A DNA stretch of 64,000 nucleotides from Verrucomicrobia bacterium LW23 (GCA_003054695.1 QAZA01000010.1:1-64000), one strand, 5' to 3'. Shown: positions 42,630 to 50,200, numbered from the stretch's first letter. Made by a program: numbers and translations. Notes: a model not told the origin generated them from the sequence alone.

Positions 42630-43502
42630 CTAGATGAGCGCCCGAAGGTCGTTCGGCAACTCCTTCAGTAATTTCGCGAACTCGTCCACAAAGGCGGACC
42701 TCGCCTTTGATTCCAGCTTGTCCCACAAAGAGAACCCCTTCCGAAGAGAGTTGAATGCGGTCGGAAGCGTTCCAGACAGCTTGCCGTTCTCTCCGAGAGT
42801 CAGGATGGTGGGATCTGGGCGGGCCTTACCTGCCATGTTGAGGCGACTGATCAGCCCCGCGTGAGCACCTCCTGCACCCTTTTCCTCATTGAGGATCGCC
42901 TCACGAAACCACCGCCATTCCGCCTCATAGATCTTCTTAGCGCCAAGGTCATTCGTGCCAAGGGCCTTGGCCTCAGTCTCAGCGTACGCCTGTTTGATAT
43001 ACGTGAAGTAGTCCCGAGGAATGCCGTACTTATCAGCGAGCTTGATGAAGCTGTCGCTTAACTCCTTGAGAGCCGCACCTGTAGAGGAGATTTCAGGGTT
43101 TCCAGAAACCTGTTGTTCAGCAACAGGTTTTTTTGGTCTCCCTCCTTTGTTCCCAAGTATGTAGGGGCATCGCTCAAAAAGCACTAAGGCGATGCCGCTC
43201 TTTGTAAGCTGGCGACGAGCTACTACAGAGTCCAGGGCTATCACGAAAGGATCCTCGTCCGTGACTACAACAGGTACTCGGCTCAGGCCAAGAATCCCTG
43301 CCACCTTGAGCCGGTGACGACCGTCAATCACTTGATAGCGATCAGGCCGATCCGTCCTGATGACCTTGAGAGGGTCTGCGATACCCACATCCTTGATACT
43401 GTCTGCAAGGACGTGGTAAGCAGCCGGAGACAACTCCGGCATTTGCTCAGCGGCTTCATGGACCGTGAGATGTGTGATATCGATATGTTCGATTTGGTTC
43501 AT
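42630..43502 (-). CDS. ParB/Srx-domain phage protein
   Basis: A 290-residue protein with an N-terminal ParB/Spo0J-type domain: LADSIKDVGIADPLKVIRTD, then YQVIDGRHRLKVAGILGLSRVPVVV. The rest is helical (AETEAKALGTNDLGAKKIYEAE...). The next upstream gene ends only four bases into it, so they are cotranscribed. Phage ParB-like proteins can be nucleases, CTPases or regulators; the role here is open. Markedly AT-richer than the transposase. Confidence 0.72.
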   Translation of the reverse strand: MNQIEHIDITHLTVHEAAEQMPELSPAAYHVLADSIKDVGIADPLKVIRTDRPDRYQVIDGRHRLKVAGILGLSRVPVVVTDEDPFVIALDSVVARRQLTKSGIALVLFERCPYILGNKGGRPKKPVAEQQVSGNPEISSTGAALKELSDSFIKLADKYGIPRDYFTYIKQAYAETEAKALGTNDLGAKKIYEAEWRWFREAILNEEKGAGGAHAGLISRLNMAGKARPDPTILTLGENGKLSGTLPTAFNSLRKGFSLWDKLESKARSAFVDEFAKLLKELPNDLRALI

Positions 43503-44224
43503 AGGAAATCAAAAAAGTCAGGCTCCACCTCGACATCGGAAAGGGAGGACAAAGCTTCCTTGACGATGTGACGGGGGTAGCAGTTCACGGCCCTCCAACT
43601 AGTAGGTGCCCACAGGGGGATGATCCGAACGTTCTGCGCTGTCGCCAGCGCCTTGACAGCAGCGGCCAAGCGGAGCCGGGAGCTGGGGTCTTTACTTAGA
43701 TCCACCTTGAATCCACGGAGGTGGGAGGCTATGGTGGCGTAGCCCTCTGGCAGCGGCTCTCGCAAGTTCTCCACCGACTGGCGGATGTGGCTCATCTGGC
43801 TGGTTACCTTTGCCTCAAGCCTGGCCAACTCAGCATCTTCCTCTGAGCCAAACACCGAGTAGTAGCCACGCTCGCGGATGGAGGGAAGCACTTCACTGGT
43901 TATCCAGACCCGGAAGCGGCGGGCCGCTTCCTTGCGGCTCTTGAAAACAAGTGCGTAGACCCCAGACTCACTGACCAGGTTGACATTGGGGTTGCCCCTT
44001 CCAGTACCGTTGTGAGGTGGAATACCGTCGGCATTACCGACGGTATTCTCGCTCAGAGACATCATGCAAACCTCGTCGGGTTCAAGGTCAGAAATGGCGT
44101 CTCTATTGTTTCTGATATCCAGGATGCGACATACATCGATCGCAACAAACCAGGGTTTACCGTCGATCGTGCACGACCGGACAGGCAAGTTGGAGTAGGG
44201 AAAGTTAAAGGACAGTAGCTTCAT
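43499..44224 (-). CDS. BRO-N domain antirepressor-like protein
   Basis: A 241-residue protein with an N-terminal BRO-N domain: VRSCTIDGKPWFVAIDVCRILDI, NRDAISDLEPDEV, LVSESGVYALVFKSRKEAARRFRVWITSEVLPSIRERGYY (given in parts). The C-terminal domain (KVTSQMSHIRQSVENLREPLP) may bind DNA or protein partners. BRO proteins commonly act as antirepressors in temperate phages. Coupled to both neighbours by ATGA and four-base overlap. AT-rich relative to the structural genes. Confidence 0.8.
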   Translation of the reverse strand: MKLLSFNFPYSNLPVRSCTIDGKPWFVAIDVCRILDIRNNRDAISDLEPDEVCMMSLSENTVGNADGIPPHNGTGRGNPNVNLVSESGVYALVFKSRKEAARRFRVWITSEVLPSIRERGYYSVFGSEEDAELARLEAKVTSQMSHIRQSVENLREPLPEGYATIASHLRGFKVDLSKDPSSRLRLAAAVKALATAQNVRIIPLWAPTSWRAVNCYPRHIVKEALSSLSDVEVEPDFFDFL

Positions 44225-44388
44225 TTGGATTTCTCGGCTTCGCTTTGAACAAGCGCATCATAGCGGGTTTTGAGGATGCGGCTTACGCGCTTGCCGACGA
44301 GGACTCGCCACAAATGGCTGTCGGTGACCCCTAATTCGCGAGCGTGTCTACGTAGACCAGGGAACCGCGGGATTTTACTTGTTTTCAT
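44221..44388 (-). CDS. Cro/Ner-like small DNA-binding protein
   Basis: Read by eye, 55 residues: MKTSKIPRFPGLRRHARELG, then VTDSHLWRVLVGKRVSRIL and a Lys-rich tail. LRRHARELGVTDSHLWRVLVGKR is a helix-turn-helix-like stretch. It is the first gene left of the divergent control region and overlaps the BRO gene start by ATGA. Position and size match Ner/Cro repressors that shut off early transcription. Confidence 0.68.
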   Translation of the reverse strand: MKTSKIPRFPGLRRHARELGVTDSHLWRVLVGKRVSRILKTRYDALVQSEAEKSK

Positions 44389-44484
44389 TGAGAGGCTAAT
44401 GCATGGTTATGCGTGACTGCGAGCAAGCGATACATAAAATGAAGTACATCATATGAGCATGCTCGTAAAGAACAATCTTCCCAA
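44389..44484. promoter_or_regulatory. Divergent control region between repressor and Cro-like genes
   Basis: A 96-base AT-rich spacer between the leftward early genes and the rightward repressor. It holds the perfect palindrome GAGCATGCTC (44455-44464), a related GCGAGCAAGCG near 44419, and the small inverted repeat GCAT-GGTT-ATGC (44401-44412). These are likely operators for the repressor and Cro-like proteins. The -35/-10 elements are not clear enough to assign. Confidence 0.6.
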
Positions 44485-45042
44485 ATGGATAATTCTTCAT
44501 TTTCCACTCGTTTGAGGGAGGCTCTTCGTGGCGCTAAAATGAGCCAATTAGCCCTTACAAAGGCTGTGGGCGCATCGCCTAGTGCAACTTATCGATGGCT
44601 CCACGCTGGCGCTTTGCCTCATAAGCGCATCCTAAAGGAGATTGCTAAAGTCTTGAAAGTGAACGAGAACTGGTTGCGGACAGGGAGTGGATATATGAAA
44701 CCGTTTGGTAAGTCTGACTCTGAACCTCCTCTGGAAAATGATTCCGATCTTGAAGATCTTGAAGCCCTTTTAGGCCCCCGGGAGGAGCAGGAGCACAACG
44801 AAGACAGTTCTGAAGACGACGACTTGGAACTCCTTCTGGGTAATCGTGTAGAGGAGTCCCCCCCCATGAGTACGGCGTCGCTCAACTATAAAGCTAAACT
44901 GTACGAGGTAGTCTCGTTACTGCCGCCTAGTCAGTTGCTCGTTTTAGCTTCACAAACACTCGTAGGCGTAAAAGCAGGCGACTTGGAGTCGATTTCCTTT
45001 CTTGAACACATCGTAGAAACCCTCAAAAAACGAACCTTATGA
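44485..45042 (+). CDS. Phage repressor (HTH_3, cI-like)
   Basis: A 185-residue protein with an N-terminal helix-turn-helix (MSQLALTKAVGASPSATYRWL, 19-39 as two parts) and an acidic middle segment (EDLEALLGPREEQEHNEDSS). The C-terminal part has a helical end (LYEVVSLLPPSQLLVLASQTL) that may dimerise. No Ser/Lys S24 peptidase domain was seen, so classical RecA-triggered self-cleavage is unlikely; the BRO-N antirepressor may provide induction. Faces the Cro-like gene across a short operator region. Its stop overlaps the next gene's start by ATGA. Confidence 0.88.
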   Translation: MDNSSFSTRLREALRGAKMSQLALTKAVGASPSATYRWLHAGALPHKRILKEIAKVLKVNENWLRTGSGYMKPFGKSDSEPPLENDSDLEDLEALLGPREEQEHNEDSSEDDDLELLLGNRVEESPPMSTASLNYKAKLYEVVSLLPPSQLLVLASQTLVGVKAGDLESISFLEHIVETLKKRTL

Positions 45043-45626
45043 AACCGCTTGTGCTTGCAGTTGCACTTATTGCTTTGCCCGCCCTGGCTGCCTCGGCCCA
45101 GGACGTTCCCTCGTCTCCCGTTGCCCCTGCGCCCACCCCACCACAGCCGATCAAACTCGGAGAGATGAAGCTCAAGGACGGGCGGACGTTGAAGGATGTC
45201 ACCATCAAAGAGGTGCTGCCCGAGGGTTTGCGCGTCAGTCACTCGGACGGCGGCGGGCGCATCCTCGCGGACCAGCTGCCGGATGATCTGCGCAAGCGCT
45301 TCCAGCTGGACACACCCGAGACGGACAAGGCCGTGCAGGCGTTCAAGGATAAGCAGGCGGCGGAAGTGAACAATGTGGCGGAGCAGTCAATCAAGGATGC
45401 TAACGCAAGGTCTGCTCAGAAAAGTGCGAATGCTGAAAAGATAAAGCCGTTGCAAACTAAGTTGGCAACTCTCAGATCAGAGCGGGATAAGACCAAGGCT
45501 GATATCGAGAAAAAGCGCGAGGAAAACAAGTACGGGGCTCGCTCTATTCCAGCCCTTGAGAGGTTTGTTGTAAAGATTGAGGATCAGATAAAAACACTCG
45601 AAGCAGAGATAAAGTCCCTCCAATGA
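45039..45626 (+). CDS. Secreted protein co-expressed with the repressor (moron-like)
   Basis: A 195-residue protein with a signal peptide (MKPLVLAVALIALPALAASA, cleavage about residue 20/21). A small beta domain reads LKDGRTLKDVTIKEVLPEGL then RVSHSDGGGRILADQLPDDL, a motif pattern I associate with secreted Verrucomicrobiota/Planctomycetota proteins. A coiled-coil tail follows (KLATLRSERDKTKADIEKKR). It overlaps the repressor stop (ATGA), so it should be made in lysogens; an envelope-modifying or lysogenic-conversion role is inferred. Confidence 0.82.
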   Translation: MKPLVLAVALIALPALAASAQDVPSSPVAPAPTPPQPIKLGEMKLKDGRTLKDVTIKEVLPEGLRVSHSDGGGRILADQLPDDLRKRFQLDTPETDKAVQAFKDKQAAEVNNVAEQSIKDANARSAQKSANAEKIKPLQTKLATLRSERDKTKADIEKKREENKYGARSIPALERFVVKIEDQIKTLEAEIKSLQ

Positions 45627-45874
45627 GCACACCCAAGCGCAGCGGCCCGAAGCCCCCGGAGCCATTCAGATTTGAAGCTTCTCCAGAAGCTATGGCTATA
45701 GCCTTTTGTGAAAGGCTTCGGGACTGGTGTGATCAGAAGCGGGGGCGGCGCACACGAGTGGCCGCAACTTTGGGTGTAGCCAGGCAGCATGTGGACTTGT
45801 GGACTCGGTGCAAGGCAGTGCCTGATGGTGGCACAATACTTTTTCTTGCGGCACTTATGGAGAGGGAAAGCTGA
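45623..45874 (+). CDS. Small helix-turn-helix regulator
   Basis: An 83-residue protein with Pro-rich start (MSTPKRSGPKPPEPFRFEA) and a Cro-type helix-turn-helix (KRGRRTRVAATLGVARQHVDLW, about 39-60 in two parts). Overlaps the secreted-protein gene by four bases. The palindrome and promoter right after it (45874-45919) are the natural target, suggesting autoregulation or control of the rightward arm. Confidence 0.72.
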   Translation: MSTPKRSGPKPPEPFRFEASPEAMAIAFCERLRDWCDQKRGRRTRVAATLGVARQHVDLWTRCKAVPDGGTILFLAALMERES

Positions 45875-45919
45875 TTTGTCATAATTTCTTTTGACAAATT
45901 TCAGGGCTCATGGTTTATT
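45874..45919 (+). promoter_or_regulatory. Operator-overlapped promoter for the rightward arm
   Basis: TTGACA (45891-45896) with a 17-base spacer and TTTATT (45914-45919) fits a sigma70-type promoter. ATTTGTCA (45874-45881) and TGACAAAT (45892-45899) are exact inverses that overlap the -35. The next ATG (45926) starts about where the transcript should start, so a leaderless mRNA is possible. Confidence 0.6.
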
Positions 45920-45925
45920 GAGTCC

Positions 45926-46681
45926 ATGAACACACCCCTTACTCTCTCAGAAAAGAAAGAAACTCTGGCCTGCCTGATCGAGGTACTGACAGGAGATTGC
46001 ACTCCGAAGCCCTCTGAACAGGAGCGGGAAATGCTCTGCGACGAAGCGGACCGGCTGGCCCTGGAGATCGAGACGGAGGAGGCGAAAGCCTCTTCTGCGG
46101 GCGCGGCGCAGGCGCAGCAGGATCTGGCGGCGGTGATGGGGATGGAGATCCCTGCCTGGACGGCGCAGAAAGTGCGTGCGAACGGCACGCCTTACGGCTG
46201 TGCGCCGCGCCTGTTGCGCAATGAGGGTGAGGTGCTGGAGGAGACGTTCGAGTGCATCGTGCGGATGCTGGATGGCAGCGAATCGCGCATAGTGGGTGCG
46301 GCGGTGGCCGCCGGCGCCACGGGGTTGGCGGCGCAGTACTGGTGCCCCGCGGCGTATCACCTGGCGCGTGTGCGCCTGGCGGCGCGCGGGGCGCAGCCCG
46401 TGGTGGTGACCATCGACATGCGTTGGGACCTGGCCGCCCTGGCCTACGACATTCAGCGCAGTGGTGCGCGTGGAGAGGGCGCCCGCCTGGTGCTGCCCAT
46501 GCTCAACGAAGCCCAGCGCGAGGTAGTGGACCACGTGCTGCGCGTTGACGCTGACCTGGTGGATGTGGTGGAAGCCCCGGCCAACCCCGCGCCTCGGGAA
46601 GGTGAGCGCATCCCCCAGCGGTGCAACGTGATCCATCTGCCGCCCCGCTCCCTCGTTTCTGGCCTCCGCGCCGCCGCCTGA
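45926..46681 (+). CDS. Hypothetical phage protein after the operator promoter
   Basis: A 251-residue protein. The N-terminal quarter is acidic and helical (LSEKKETLACLIEVLTGDCT, EREMLCDEADRLALEIETEE); the middle part is alpha/beta (GSESRIVGAAVAAGATGLAAQ). No enzymatic motif. It has its own operator-bearing promoter and a possible leaderless start, so it is probably an early or middle rightward gene. Confidence 0.62.
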   Translation: MNTPLTLSEKKETLACLIEVLTGDCTPKPSEQEREMLCDEADRLALEIETEEAKASSAGAAQAQQDLAAVMGMEIPAWTAQKVRANGTPYGCAPRLLRNEGEVLEETFECIVRMLDGSESRIVGAAVAAGATGLAAQYWCPAAYHLARVRLAARGAQPVVVTIDMRWDLAALAYDIQRSGARGEGARLVLPMLNEAQREVVDHVLRVDADLVDVVEAPANPAPREGERIPQRCNVIHLPPRSLVSGLRAAA

Positions 46682-46751
46682 GCGGTGTCGTCATCGCCGC
46701 CCGCCCTCCTGATTCTCTCCTTCCACATTCCATCCCTTCCCTTCCGCACAT

Positions 46752-47357
46752 ATGCCCACCTCTCTTTCCATACTTCCCACTGTCGCCACCGCAGCTCCTG
46801 CCCTCCCGCGCGCGCGCAAGACGCCAGTGCGCCCGCGCCTGGGCCGGGGCCTTGACGTGCTGATCAAGTCTCAGTCTGTCCCCCAGGCGGAGCTCCCCAT
46901 CACCACCACCATGCCGCCCCCGCCGGAGCTCCGCGACACCTCCGCGGAAGCGCCGCGCAGCCCCGCCCTGGTAGCCCAGGTGCGGCTGGCGTGCTCTCCT
47001 GCCCACCGCCTCGCGATGTTCTGCGGAGCGCTGATGGGCGGCATCGTCGCATTCCTCGGCTACTACATCGCCCACCACGAGGCGCCGCAGCACGTGCTGG
47101 TTCCGGGCTGGCCCTCGCCCTTGTGGATCCTTGTGGCCGGCGCCCTGCTCTTCAGCGCCAAGACGGTATGGCAGTTCGGCCAGCGCGCCTTCAACGACAG
47201 GTGGAAGGCGACAGGCTTTGTGCTGATTCTGGAGGGCGTGATGGTGTTCAGCTCTACGGACTGGCTTGCGATGACCGCGCTGGCTTACCTCATCATCATC
47301 AACGCGATAGCCACAGGAACAAATCTTGCGCTGGAGGATGAGATTTCCATCAAGTAA
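46752..47357 (+). CDS. Membrane protein with a ParB-N-terminus-like LGRGLDVLI motif
   Basis: A 201-residue protein. Residues 20-38 read RARKTPVRPRLGRGLDVLI, like the LGRGLDALI peptide at the N-terminus of chromosomal ParB, which touches ParA. A Pro-rich linker and three to four membrane helices follow (RLAMFCGALMGGIVAFLGYY; LWILVAGALLFSAKTVW; WLAMTALAYLIIINAIATGT). A phage protein displaying this peptide from the membrane could bind host ParA, though resemblance may be accidental. ATG 46752 is 70 bases after the previous stop. Confidence 0.62.
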   Translation: MPTSLSILPTVATAAPALPRARKTPVRPRLGRGLDVLIKSQSVPQAELPITTTMPPPPELRDTSAEAPRSPALVAQVRLACSPAHRLAMFCGALMGGIVAFLGYYIAHHEAPQHVLVPGWPSPLWILVAGALLFSAKTVWQFGQRAFNDRWKATGFVLILEGVMVFSSTDWLAMTALAYLIIINAIATGTNLALEDEISIK

Positions 47358-47399
47358 ATGCTTGCGTGTTCACTGTTCCACCTCGCTACCTTTGCCCTC

Positions 47400-47684
47400 A
47401 TGCCTACTTATCGCTGTCCGGATCGCTCCTACGACTCGATTGTCCACATTCTTGCGAAGCACGGGCCTCTCACGGAGAAAGGCGTCTGGCAGAAGCTTCG
47501 CAAATCATCGCTGCCGGGGTACACTCTGCCCCGGTGGGAGGTTGCCGCCCGCCTTACCCGACTGGAAAAGGCGGGGCGCATCGTCTGCGACTGGGCGCCG
47601 TCCCCCATGCGCTGGGAGGTGCCGGAGCATTATGTCATCACGATACGCGAGGGGATGACGGTGGTGCTGGATGATAAGGATTGA
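47400..47684 (+). CDS. Winged-helix-like small phage protein
   Basis: A 94-residue protein (MPTYRCPDRSYDSIVHILAK). The pattern PLTEKGVWQKLRKSS and WEVAARLTRLEKAGRIVCDW is winged-helix-like. An alternative ATG at 47358, just after the previous stop (TAA ATG), would add a hydrophobic 14-residue extension. Possible DNA-binding factor for late genes. Confidence 0.55.
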   Translation: MPTYRCPDRSYDSIVHILAKHGPLTEKGVWQKLRKSSLPGYTLPRWEVAARLTRLEKAGRIVCDWAPSPMRWEVPEHYVITIREGMTVVLDDKD

Positions 47685-47784
47685 GTGCCGCAGCAGGCGG
47701 TTTTTGCGGCTGATTTTCGCCCGCTTCAGAGCGCGCGGTATGGGGTAAAAAAGGGTGGTGCGGCATGGAGCGCACAGCGGGTAG

Positions 47785-48234
47785 TTGAAAGGAGGGAAAA
47801 GGGTACGGTTGCAGCAGATGCACCTCCCTTTTCCCTCCTTTGTTTTTCTGGCGCAGCTTCCGGTTGCCGTGCCGTTGCCGCATGTGGCGAGCGCGGGCGA
47901 CCAGGGGCAGTTTTACGTGATGCTGTTCACGGCCATCGGCACGATTCTGGCGCTGCTGAATGGTGTGCTGCTGGCGGTTGCGCTGGTGCGGCAGGGGAAG
48001 CCGGTGGTGGTGTCCGCCCAGGTATCCGCGCAGGCGGAGTTTGCCACACGGGCGGAGGTGCAGGAGCTGGGGCACCAGCTCCGGCGGGAAATGACGAAGG
48101 ATAGGGAGGCGCAGCAAAAGGCGTCAGATGTCCTTTTTGACAAGATCGACAAGCTGTCTAACTCCGTAAGCCAGGGCTTTCAGGACGTGCAGCGCGATCT
48201 CGGCAAGCTGGAAGGGGGTGGCAATCGTGCTTAA
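47785..48234 (+). CDS. Membrane-anchored coiled-coil protein
   Basis: Up to 149 residues. One membrane helix (QFYVMLFTAIGTILALLNGV) is followed by a long coiled coil (EVQELGHQLRREMTKDREAQ, then VLFDKIDKLSNSVSQGFQDV). The start is uncertain: TTG at 47785 or 47809 or ATG at 47818; a GGAGGG box at 47791-47796 fits the later starts poorly. The end overlaps the next gene by 17 bases. Might be an i-spanin or holin-related protein. Confidence 0.5.
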   Translation: MKGGKRVRLQQMHLPFPSFVFLAQLPVAVPLPHVASAGDQGQFYVMLFTAIGTILALLNGVLLAVALVRQGKPVVVSAQVSAQAEFATRAEVQELGHQLRREMTKDREAQQKASDVLFDKIDKLSNSVSQGFQDVQRDLGKLEGGGNRA

Positions 48235-48520
48235 TCAACGCACTCGGGAGGAGTTGCGCGTGGCCGTGCTGGAGTACCTGGCGGACCGCTCGACGCTGGC
48301 CTTTGAGGTGCCGGCCATCCACCGCTGGATCACCACGCGCCGCACCGACCTGGACGAAACGCCCGGAGAGCAGGACGTGAAGGAGGCGCTGCTGTTTCTG
48401 GAGGGCTCCGGCTACGTGGCCGGCACGCCGCATCCCATGGGCGCCACGCTGTACTGGCGGGTAACCGCCGCCGGCACTGTCGCGCGCGAGCGTGGCCCGC
48501 TGCCGGCGCGGCCGATCTGA
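48218..48520 (+). CDS. Winged-helix-like phage protein (Mu gp26-like position)
   Basis: A 100-residue protein with GTG start (MAIVLNQRTREELRVAVLEY). Pattern STLAFEVPAIHRWITTRRTD, EQDVKEALLFLEGSGYVAGT and LYWRVTAAGTVARERG is a canonical winged helix with a beta wing. In Mu-like phages similar small proteins are encoded just before lysis and packaging genes. Overlaps the previous frame by 17 bases. Confidence 0.62.
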   Translation: MAIVLNQRTREELRVAVLEYLADRSTLAFEVPAIHRWITTRRTDLDETPGEQDVKEALLFLEGSGYVAGTPHPMGATLYWRVTAAGTVARERGPLPARPI

Positions 48521-48592
48521 TCTGATTTTCTGACTCTGAATCCTGTGCGGGCGGGAACGCCGCTCCCGCGTAACTCCCTGGAGGGAGTGAGG

Positions 48593-48910
48593 ATGTGTAC
48601 CGGCGTGACAGCGGGAGAGGCCGCACCAACACCAACCACCCTGATCCTGATGAAATCAATGGAATCGACCGGGCGCCTTTACCTGGCCCCGAAGCAACTT
48701 CCCAGCAACCGCAGCCTGGCCCAGATGAGCCGGCTAGGTGTGCCTGCGCACAAGGCCATGCGCATGAGCCGAGCAGAGCGGCGGCAGCACGTGCGTGATA
48801 GCCGGGGATACTCCGACATGGAGAAGCAGCGAGCCAAGCGTGCCCGCGACAAAGTCTCTCAGCGCCTCGCTGCCCTCATGCACGCTCGCGATACCACGCA
48901 TCCCATTTAA
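48593..48910 (+). CDS. Hypothetical basic phage protein
   Basis: A 105-residue protein with ATG at 48593, behind a strong Shine-Dalgarno (GGAGGGAG at 48580-48587). The C-terminal half is Arg/Lys-rich (MSRAERRQHVRDSRGYSDMEKQ, in parts), likely binding nucleic acid. An internal ATG at 48651 is an alternative. No family recognised. Confidence 0.52.
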   Translation: MCTGVTAGEAAPTPTTLILMKSMESTGRLYLAPKQLPSNRSLAQMSRLGVPAHKAMRMSRAERRQHVRDSRGYSDMEKQRAKRARDKVSQRLAALMHARDTTHPI

Positions 48911-48993
48911 CCCACCCAAATCCTCAACCCATGCACTGCGACGGTCCCGGCCTTATCCAACGCCTGGGCTATCCGTCTCAACGCCCCACACGT

Positions 48994-49278
48994 ATGGCTG
49001 ATCTCATCCCTCCGCAGCTTGTCCCTCCTCCCGAGTCCACCCCGCCCAAGGCGGTGAAGGTGGACTGGTGGCAGGCGACGGGTGTCGTGTCGTTCCTGGC
49101 CGTGGTTGCCACCAAACTGTGGGAGCAGTTCGGCTACCTGCTTCCGCAGGGGGAGCTGACGACGTTCATCGGCGCCGTCCTCTTCGCGATCGCCTCGGGC
49201 ATCGCTGTCTATTCCGGTACAACCCGTGTGCCGGCTAACCCCAACCAGCAGCAACCGCCCACCCCGCCCACGCCGTGA
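48994..49278 (+). CDS. Holin candidate
   Basis: A 94-residue protein (MADLIPPQLVPPPESTPPKA). Two hydrophobic segments (WWQATGVVSFLAVVATKLW; ELTTFIGAVLFAIASGIAVY) lie between polar tails, the topology of small phage holins. Upstream of a chain of tiny coupled genes and the endolysin (50197). The longer frame back to 48931 is unlikely to be used. Confidence 0.7.
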   Translation: MADLIPPQLVPPPESTPPKAVKVDWWQATGVVSFLAVVATKLWEQFGYLLPQGELTTFIGAVLFAIASGIAVYSGTTRVPANPNQQQPPTPPTP

Positions 49279-49454
49279 TCGAGCTGGCCCGCGCTTTTCT
49301 GGCCGCTGCGGCGGAGTATTTCGGCTGGCGCAAGCGAGTCGATCTGACTCCGGCGGAGAGGGAAGCGCAGGCCTCGCGCGAGAAGCGGGAGGAGGAAAGC
49401 AAGGCAATTGACCAGTGGATTGACTCCCAGAATCCCAAGAATCCCAAGCCATGA
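49275..49454 (+). CDS. Small amphipathic lysis-cassette protein (59 aa)
   Basis: Read by eye with GTG start at 49275, overlapping the previous stop. It is MIELARAFLAAAAEYFGWRK followed by a charged tail (RVDLTPAEREAQASREKREE and so on). Function unknown; its coupling and position suggest an accessory to the holin/spanin complex. Confidence 0.5.
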   Translation: MIELARAFLAAAAEYFGWRKRVDLTPAEREAQASREKREEESKAIDQWIDSQNPKNPKP

Positions 49455-49591
49455 ATCAGCCTAACCGCATCTGTGCCATTCTGCTGCTGCCCTTCTGCAT
49501 CCTGATCGGCATTGCCGTTGCTGCCGCGATGATAGTTGCGGAGCACTGCCAGATCCTGGCTGAAAACTGGGAGGAAATGCCGTGGCTCTGA
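49451..49591 (+). CDS. Tiny single-span membrane protein (46 aa)
   Basis: Read by eye: MNQPNRICAILLLPFCILIG, IAVAAAMIVAEHCQILAENW and a short tail. One membrane helix with cytoplasmic start. Overlaps the previous gene by ATGA and the next by 10 bases. Candidate i-spanin-like or holin-regulator peptide. Confidence 0.52.
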   Translation: MNQPNRICAILLLPFCILIGIAVAAAMIVAEHCQILAENWEEMPWL

Positions 49592-49887
49592 AGCGCCAAA
49601 AATCCGAGTGGGAACAGATGCAGGATCGGGCGTGGTGGAACGTGTTCGTCTGCTTTGCCCTTGCCGGTCCCGTGCTTCCCATTGTCCTGGTCACGCTGCT
49701 TGTTGGCTGCGCCATGATCCGCCCGCCGGAGGCCGCGGTGACGTCGCAGAACGTCCGCAGGCTTCAGGCCAGGCCTGACGCCCCGGCGGCGGTGCGCGCG
49801 GCGCCTGAGTGGGCCAGGGACGCACTGCAGACCATCTCCGCGCTGGAGGCGGAGCTGCGCGAGGAACGGATCCGGGAAACGAGGTAA
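49582..49887 (+). CDS. Lipobox-containing protein, candidate o-spanin
   Basis: A 101-residue protein with GTG start. A hydrophobic segment ends LLVGCAMI (residues about 39-46), a lipobox-like site that could give a lipoprotein with a helical Pro-rich tail (RPPEAAVTSQNVRRL...LEAELREERIRE). Overlaps the previous tiny gene by 10 bases in another frame. Nested or overlapped i-/o-spanin pairs are the rule in Gram-negative phages, so spanin is the inferred role. Confidence 0.52.
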   Translation: MALKRQKSEWEQMQDRAWWNVFVCFALAGPVLPIVLVTLLVGCAMIRPPEAAVTSQNVRRLQARPDAPAAVRAAPEWARDALQTISALEAELREERIRETR

Positions 49888-49957
49888 CGCGGCTTGTTCC
49901 GCACGGGTGAGACAAACCGGTTTGTTTATCAAAAACGCCCAAAAGTGAGAAACAACG

Positions 49958-50200
49958 ATGGCTAAAGAAATCAATATTCAGGTGTACGACCCGCACCTTC
50001 GTGAGCGAGCGAAAACGTGGTCGATCATGCGCAGTAAAAACCTGAGCGGCGGCGGGCAGATCTTTCCGACGCGCCTGACCTGGGAGAGGCCGATCATCGG
50101 CACGGCTGTCTCCAGCCACATCGTCTCCCATATCAAGGAGGAACCTTTCAAGGGCTACCGCCATTTTCTGGTCTCGCCCGTGGAGGAGAAAGCGACATGA
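49958..50200 (+). CDS. Hypothetical protein preceding the endolysin
   Basis: An 80-residue protein (MAKEINIQVYDPHLRERAKT). Mixed alpha/beta sequence including GGGQIFPTRLTWERPIIGTA. The stop overlaps the endolysin start by ATGA. Gap to the spanin-like gene is 70 bases. Function unknown. Confidence 0.52.
   Translation: MAKEINIQVYDPHLRERAKTWSIMRSKNLSGGGQIFPTRLTWERPIIGTAVSSHIVSHIKEEPFKGYRHFLVSPVEEKAT

Noticed and set aside
44485-45042. LexA/cI-type self-cleaving repressor
   Set aside because: The C-terminal half has no recognisable S24 Ser/Lys peptidase pattern.
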